Shown here: piece after piece, positions 16,711 to 19,286 of the stretch
How positions within the stretch are numbered: the first letter of the stretch is position 1
Layout of the letters: every line of letters starts with the position of its first letter
Source of the DNA: a bacterium
GTDB taxonomy: Bacteria > Planctomycetota > J058 > JAJDCP01
DNA length: 19,286 nt
Assembly (NCBI GenBank): GCA_030428695.1
Contig: JAUIEM010000177.1
Span: forward strand, 1 to 19,286
Direction of reading: 5' to 3'
Translations under genes and position numbers: made by a program
The notes under the pieces: generated by a model
The model's database searches: none
Seen by the model: only the letters and a program-made list of their open reading frames with translations
Told to the model about the DNA's origin: nothing

Positions 16711-18393
16711 TCAGCGCCCGGCCCGCTGCAGCAGGCCGTCGAGCCACTCCGCGAGGCCGGGCGGAGGCGGGATGCCGTCGAGTAGCGCAGTGCGTAATGC
16801 GAGCAGATGCCGGCACGGTCCGGCGCGCAGGCCGAAGCGGAAATGGTGGGAGCAGCGGCAGCGCCCGCGCTTGATGCGCCCGTCGCCGTCGAGCAGCAGC
16901 TCGACCGGCTGGCTGCCGACCTGCCCGCCGACCGCCCGGCCGCCGGAGGAGGAGCTGTCGGAGCCGACGCAAACCCGCCCGAGCAGCCCGCGCGAGGCCG
17001 CGAGCTCCGGGTTCTCCGCGTCGAGGGCCGTGATGTCCAGCGGCTCGTTGAGGAGCTGCCGGGAGCGGTAGACGCCCGCCCCGAGGTCGAAGATCGCCCG
17101 GCCGCCGCGGGCCAGCCGGTGGAGCGCGGCGAGCAGCTCGGCCCGCCCGGCGCCGGTGCGGGCGGCGAGGCTGTCGAGGTCGGCGCGCCCCGCCTCGGCC
17201 AGGGCGACCGCGACGCGCTCGACCAGCGCGACGGAGGGCGCGGCGGGCGGCGCGAGCTGGTCGAGGGCGGCGCAGCGGGTCCAGTCGTTGGTGGTCCAGC
17301 CCGACAGGCCGAGGCTGAAGCGCATGTCCCCGAGGCGGGCGACCCAGAAGCTCGGCAGGCCGGTGCCGAGCAGGTAGACCCCGACGCGCTCGGCCAGGGG
17401 CAACAGCCGCGCCAGGCTGAGCAGGCGGCGCCGGCCCCAGACCCGGATCGGCGCGCCGTCGGGCCCGGCGTAGCGGGTGCCCGGCGAGGCGATCGGCTTC
17501 TCCCAGGGCTCGAGCACCACCCGCGGGGCCTGGCCGTCGTACAGCTCGAAGCGCAGGGCCCGCGGGCTCTTCTTCGCCTTGTGGCGCTGGAGCCAGGCGA
17601 GGATGGCGTAGACGGCGGCGGTGTCGAGGGAGACCTTGCGCAGGGGCAGGGCCGCCGCCGCCTGCATCTGCATGAAGCCGCGCAGCCAGCCGTCGGGCAG
17701 CTCGATCTTCGCCTCGCGCACCGCCCCGGCCCCCGCGGTCGCGACGTCGAAGCCGTCGGGAGCGAGCCGGAAGCGCGTCTCCCGGTAGCTGCGCAGGCTC
17801 TGGAAGTGCTCGTAGAGGGCGGCGGAATAGTCGACGTTGGTCGTCCCGAGCTGCACGCCGGAGGCGCCGGGGAAGTAGGCCGGGCGGTCGACGCTCAAGC
17901 AGCCGTAGCTCGACTCATCCCGGGAGAAGGCCTCGAACAGCACCGCGTCCTCGGCGACGGAGATCACCGGGTCGTAGGGCATCAACTTCCGCCACAGCCC
18001 CGGATCTTCCTTCCACAGGATCTTCTCGTAGCGCCGCCGCAACTTCCAGTAGCGCGCCAGCGCCTGCTTGAAGCTCAGCTCCAGGCCGCGGGGCACGTGC
18101 CGTCCGGCCGCCTCGGCGACCTCTTGCAGGGCCCGCCCGCGGACCTCCTCGCGCAGCGCGCCCTCCCGCCGTCGCTGCTCCTCGAGCCAGGCCTTGTAGC
18201 GGGACTTGTCGCGCTTCTGGTGGCGCAGGTCGCTGACGACGACCGCGTGCAGGGTCGAGATCGCTTCGCGGAAGCGGACGGGCTGGCGCAGCGGCGCGTC
18301 GAAGGCGACGGGCGGGCGCCCTGCGTCGGAGGCGAGCCCGAGCACCTCCCCCCGGAGGGCGCTGCGGCCGCGGTAGGACAGGGTCTGCTCCAC
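16711..18393 (-). CDS. SWIM zinc-finger protein
   Basis: This is a 560-residue protein with a C-terminal SWIM zinc finger, Cys512-X-Cys514-X12-Cys527-X-His529 (RCRCSHHF ... GPCRHLLALR), a fold that binds DNA or protein. The first 150 residues are basic and helical (SDLRHQKRDKSRYKAWLEEQ), followed by a mixed alpha/beta middle without a recognised domain and a winged-helix-like stretch at about 395-445 (DLDSLAARTGAGRAELLAAL). The biochemical function is unknown. The GTG at 18393 is preceded by GGAGG (5 nt spacer) and sits 1 nt after the stop of the upstream gene, so the two are clearly one operon. Such SWIM proteins often sit beside HEAT, MoxR-ATPase and VWA genes; this is remembered context, not seen here beyond the HEAT-like neighbour. 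Confidence 0.88.
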   Translation of the reverse strand: MEQTLSYRGRSALRGEVLGLASDAGRPPVAFDAPLRQPVRFREAISTLHAVVVSDLRHQKRDKSRYKAWLEEQRRREGALREEVRGRALQEVAEAAGRHVPRGLELSFKQALARYWKLRRRYEKILWKEDPGLWRKLMPYDPVISVAEDAVLFEAFSRDESSYGCLSVDRPAYFPGASGVQLGTTNVDYSAALYEHFQSLRSYRETRFRLAPDGFDVATAGAGAVREAKIELPDGWLRGFMQMQAAAALPLRKVSLDTAAVYAILAWLQRHKAKKSPRALRFELYDGQAPRVVLEPWEKPIASPGTRYAGPDGAPIRVWGRRRLLSLARLLPLAERVGVYLLGTGLPSFWVARLGDMRFSLGLSGWTTNDWTRCAALDQLAPPAAPSVALVERVAVALAEAGRADLDSLAARTGAGRAELLAALHRLARGGRAIFDLGAGVYRSRQLLNEPLDITALDAENPELAASRGLLGRVCVGSDSSSSGGRAVGGQVGSQPVELLLDGDGRIKRGRCRCSHHFRFGLRAGPCRHLLALRTALLDGIPPPPGLAEWLDGLLQRAGR

Positions 18394-18394
18394 C

Positions 18395-19286
18395 TCAGCC
18401 TCCGACCAGCTCGAGCTCGGGCAGGTGCTCTGCGATCAGCGGCGCGAGGGCTGGCCGCGCGGTCAGCGCCGCGACCACCGCGGCGATGCCCGCCCGCGCC
18501 TCGGGCAGCCGCACCGAGCGCACCGCGACCGCGAGCACCGGCAGCAGCTCGGTGCCCCGCTCCGGCGCCGCGCGCAGGGCGGCGCTGATGCTGCGCAGGG
18601 CGGAGAGCTTGGCGCGCCCGCCCCGGTGGATCCCGAGCAGCACCGTCCGCCACAGCCCGGCCCGCTGCTCCGGCCCGGCGCCGGGGACCCGCCCCCGCTC
18701 GAGGGCCCGCACCAGGGTGAAGCGCACGTCGTCGTGGGGGGATTCGAACAGCCGCGCGAACAGCCGCGCGTCCGCCGCCGCTTCCTCCGACTCCGCCAGC
18801 CAGGCCAGGGCGGCCCTGCGCAGCGAGGCGAGCGGGCTGTCGAGGAAGGCGAGCGCCCGGTCACCGTCGTAGCCCGCCCGGTCGAGGCCGGCCAGAGCGA
18901 ACGCGCCGATGGCCTCGCCGGCGGCCTCGCAACGGGCCTCGGCCAGGCGCGCGAGCAGGGTGGCCGGGATGTTGTGCTCGCGCAGGAAGTCCAGCCCGAG
19001 CCGCGCGACCGGCGTCGGCTGCGCGCAGGTCAGCTCGACGCAGGTCTCCGGTGTCAGCCGCGCCGCGGTGAGGTGCTTCCGCATCGCCCGGACGACGCCC
19101 TCGAGCGCGAGGGGCGTCTCGCACTGCAGCAGCGCGAGCCACTGCGCCACCTCCAGCCCGGAGAGATCCTCCGCCCCCTCGAGCAGCCGCGCGCCGAAGT
19201 CGTGCAGGGTCGGGTCGGTGCAGGCGAAGCAGGCCCGGATGCGCTCCGCTCCCACCGTCCGCAGGGCCGCGGCGTGCGCCTGCTCG
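18395..19286 (-). CDS. HEAT-like helical repeat protein, 5'-partial
   Basis: The frame is open from the right edge to the TGA at 18397-18395: 296 residues, with the true start outside the window. A GTG at 19255 exists, but the reading frame continues upstream with similar alanine-rich sequence (EQAHAAALRT), so it is probably internal. The sequence is leucine/alanine-rich and helical, in repeating units of roughly 35-40 residues (for example SPLASLRRAALAWLAESEE, then SPHDDVRFTLVRALERGR), which suggests a HEAT or ARM-type scaffold. No catalytic motif is seen. The SWIM gene follows after 1 nt, indicating coupled expression and perhaps a shared complex. Confidence 0.78.
   Translation of the reverse strand, partial: EQAHAAALRTVGAERIRACFACTDPTLHDFGARLLEGAEDLSGLEVAQWLALLQCETPLALEGVVRAMRKHLTAARLTPETCVELTCAQPTPVARLGLDFLREHNIPATLLARLAEARCEAAGEAIGAFALAGLDRAGYDGDRALAFLDSPLASLRRAALAWLAESEEAAADARLFARLFESPHDDVRFTLVRALERGRVPGAGPEQRAGLWRTVLLGIHRGGRAKLSALRSISAALRAAPERGTELLPVLAVAVRSVRLPEARAGIAAVVAALTARPALAPLIAEHLPELELVGG

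Overview
The window is high-GC DNA (about 70% in most stretches), densely packed, with many GTG starts and 1-4 bp gene overlaps. The gene content (class II LysRS, Dtd, FadH, an alpha-glucan phosphorylase, a SWIM/HEAT-type pair, a giant beta-repeat protein) suggests a chromosomal segment of a Gram-negative, high-GC bacterium, perhaps a myxobacterium-like deltaproteobacterium or a planctomycete. That placement is inference; no rRNA is present to fix it. I see no tRNA, rRNA or CRISPR array.

Layout. (1) 1-4917, minus strand: one giant gene whose 3' end lies beyond the left edge. The 1639 visible residues have no signal peptide and carry a tandem repeat with a period of about 248 residues. The C-terminal part has distinctly lower GC. 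(2) 4918-5070: a divergent intergenic region with a good sigma70-like promoter for the plus-strand gene and a -10 candidate for the giant gene. (3) 5071-10995, plus strand: an epoxide-hydrolase-like alpha/beta hydrolase, then a run led by its own promoter: lysS, dtd (4 bp overlap), a membrane-anchored Nudix hydrolase (1 bp overlap), and an ABC exporter ATPase (20 bp overlap). The exporter permease follows after a 280 bp gap filled with G/C-rich inverted repeats. (4) 11000-11631, minus strand: a Phd-type antitoxin and VapC/PIN toxin pair, somewhat poorer in GC than its surroundings, converging on the permease gene.

(5) 11676-14523, minus strand: a four-helix membrane protein, an alpha-glucan phosphorylase, and a small PepSY-type membrane protein gene that overlaps the phosphorylase stop by 4 bp and is broken by a 1-base frameshift in a run of seven G/C pairs. 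(6) 14627-16648, minus strand: FadH, 2,4-dienoyl-CoA reductase. (7) 16711-19286, minus strand: a SWIM zinc-finger protein directly behind the 3' part of a HEAT-like protein that enters from the right edge.

Functionally, lysS-dtd is a translation and proofreading unit extended by a Nudix enzyme and an exporter; the phosphorylase block serves glycogen or maltodextrin breakdown; FadH serves unsaturated fatty-acid oxidation. The least explained parts are the giant repeat protein, the SWIM/HEAT pair, and the repeat cluster inside the ABC exporter locus.
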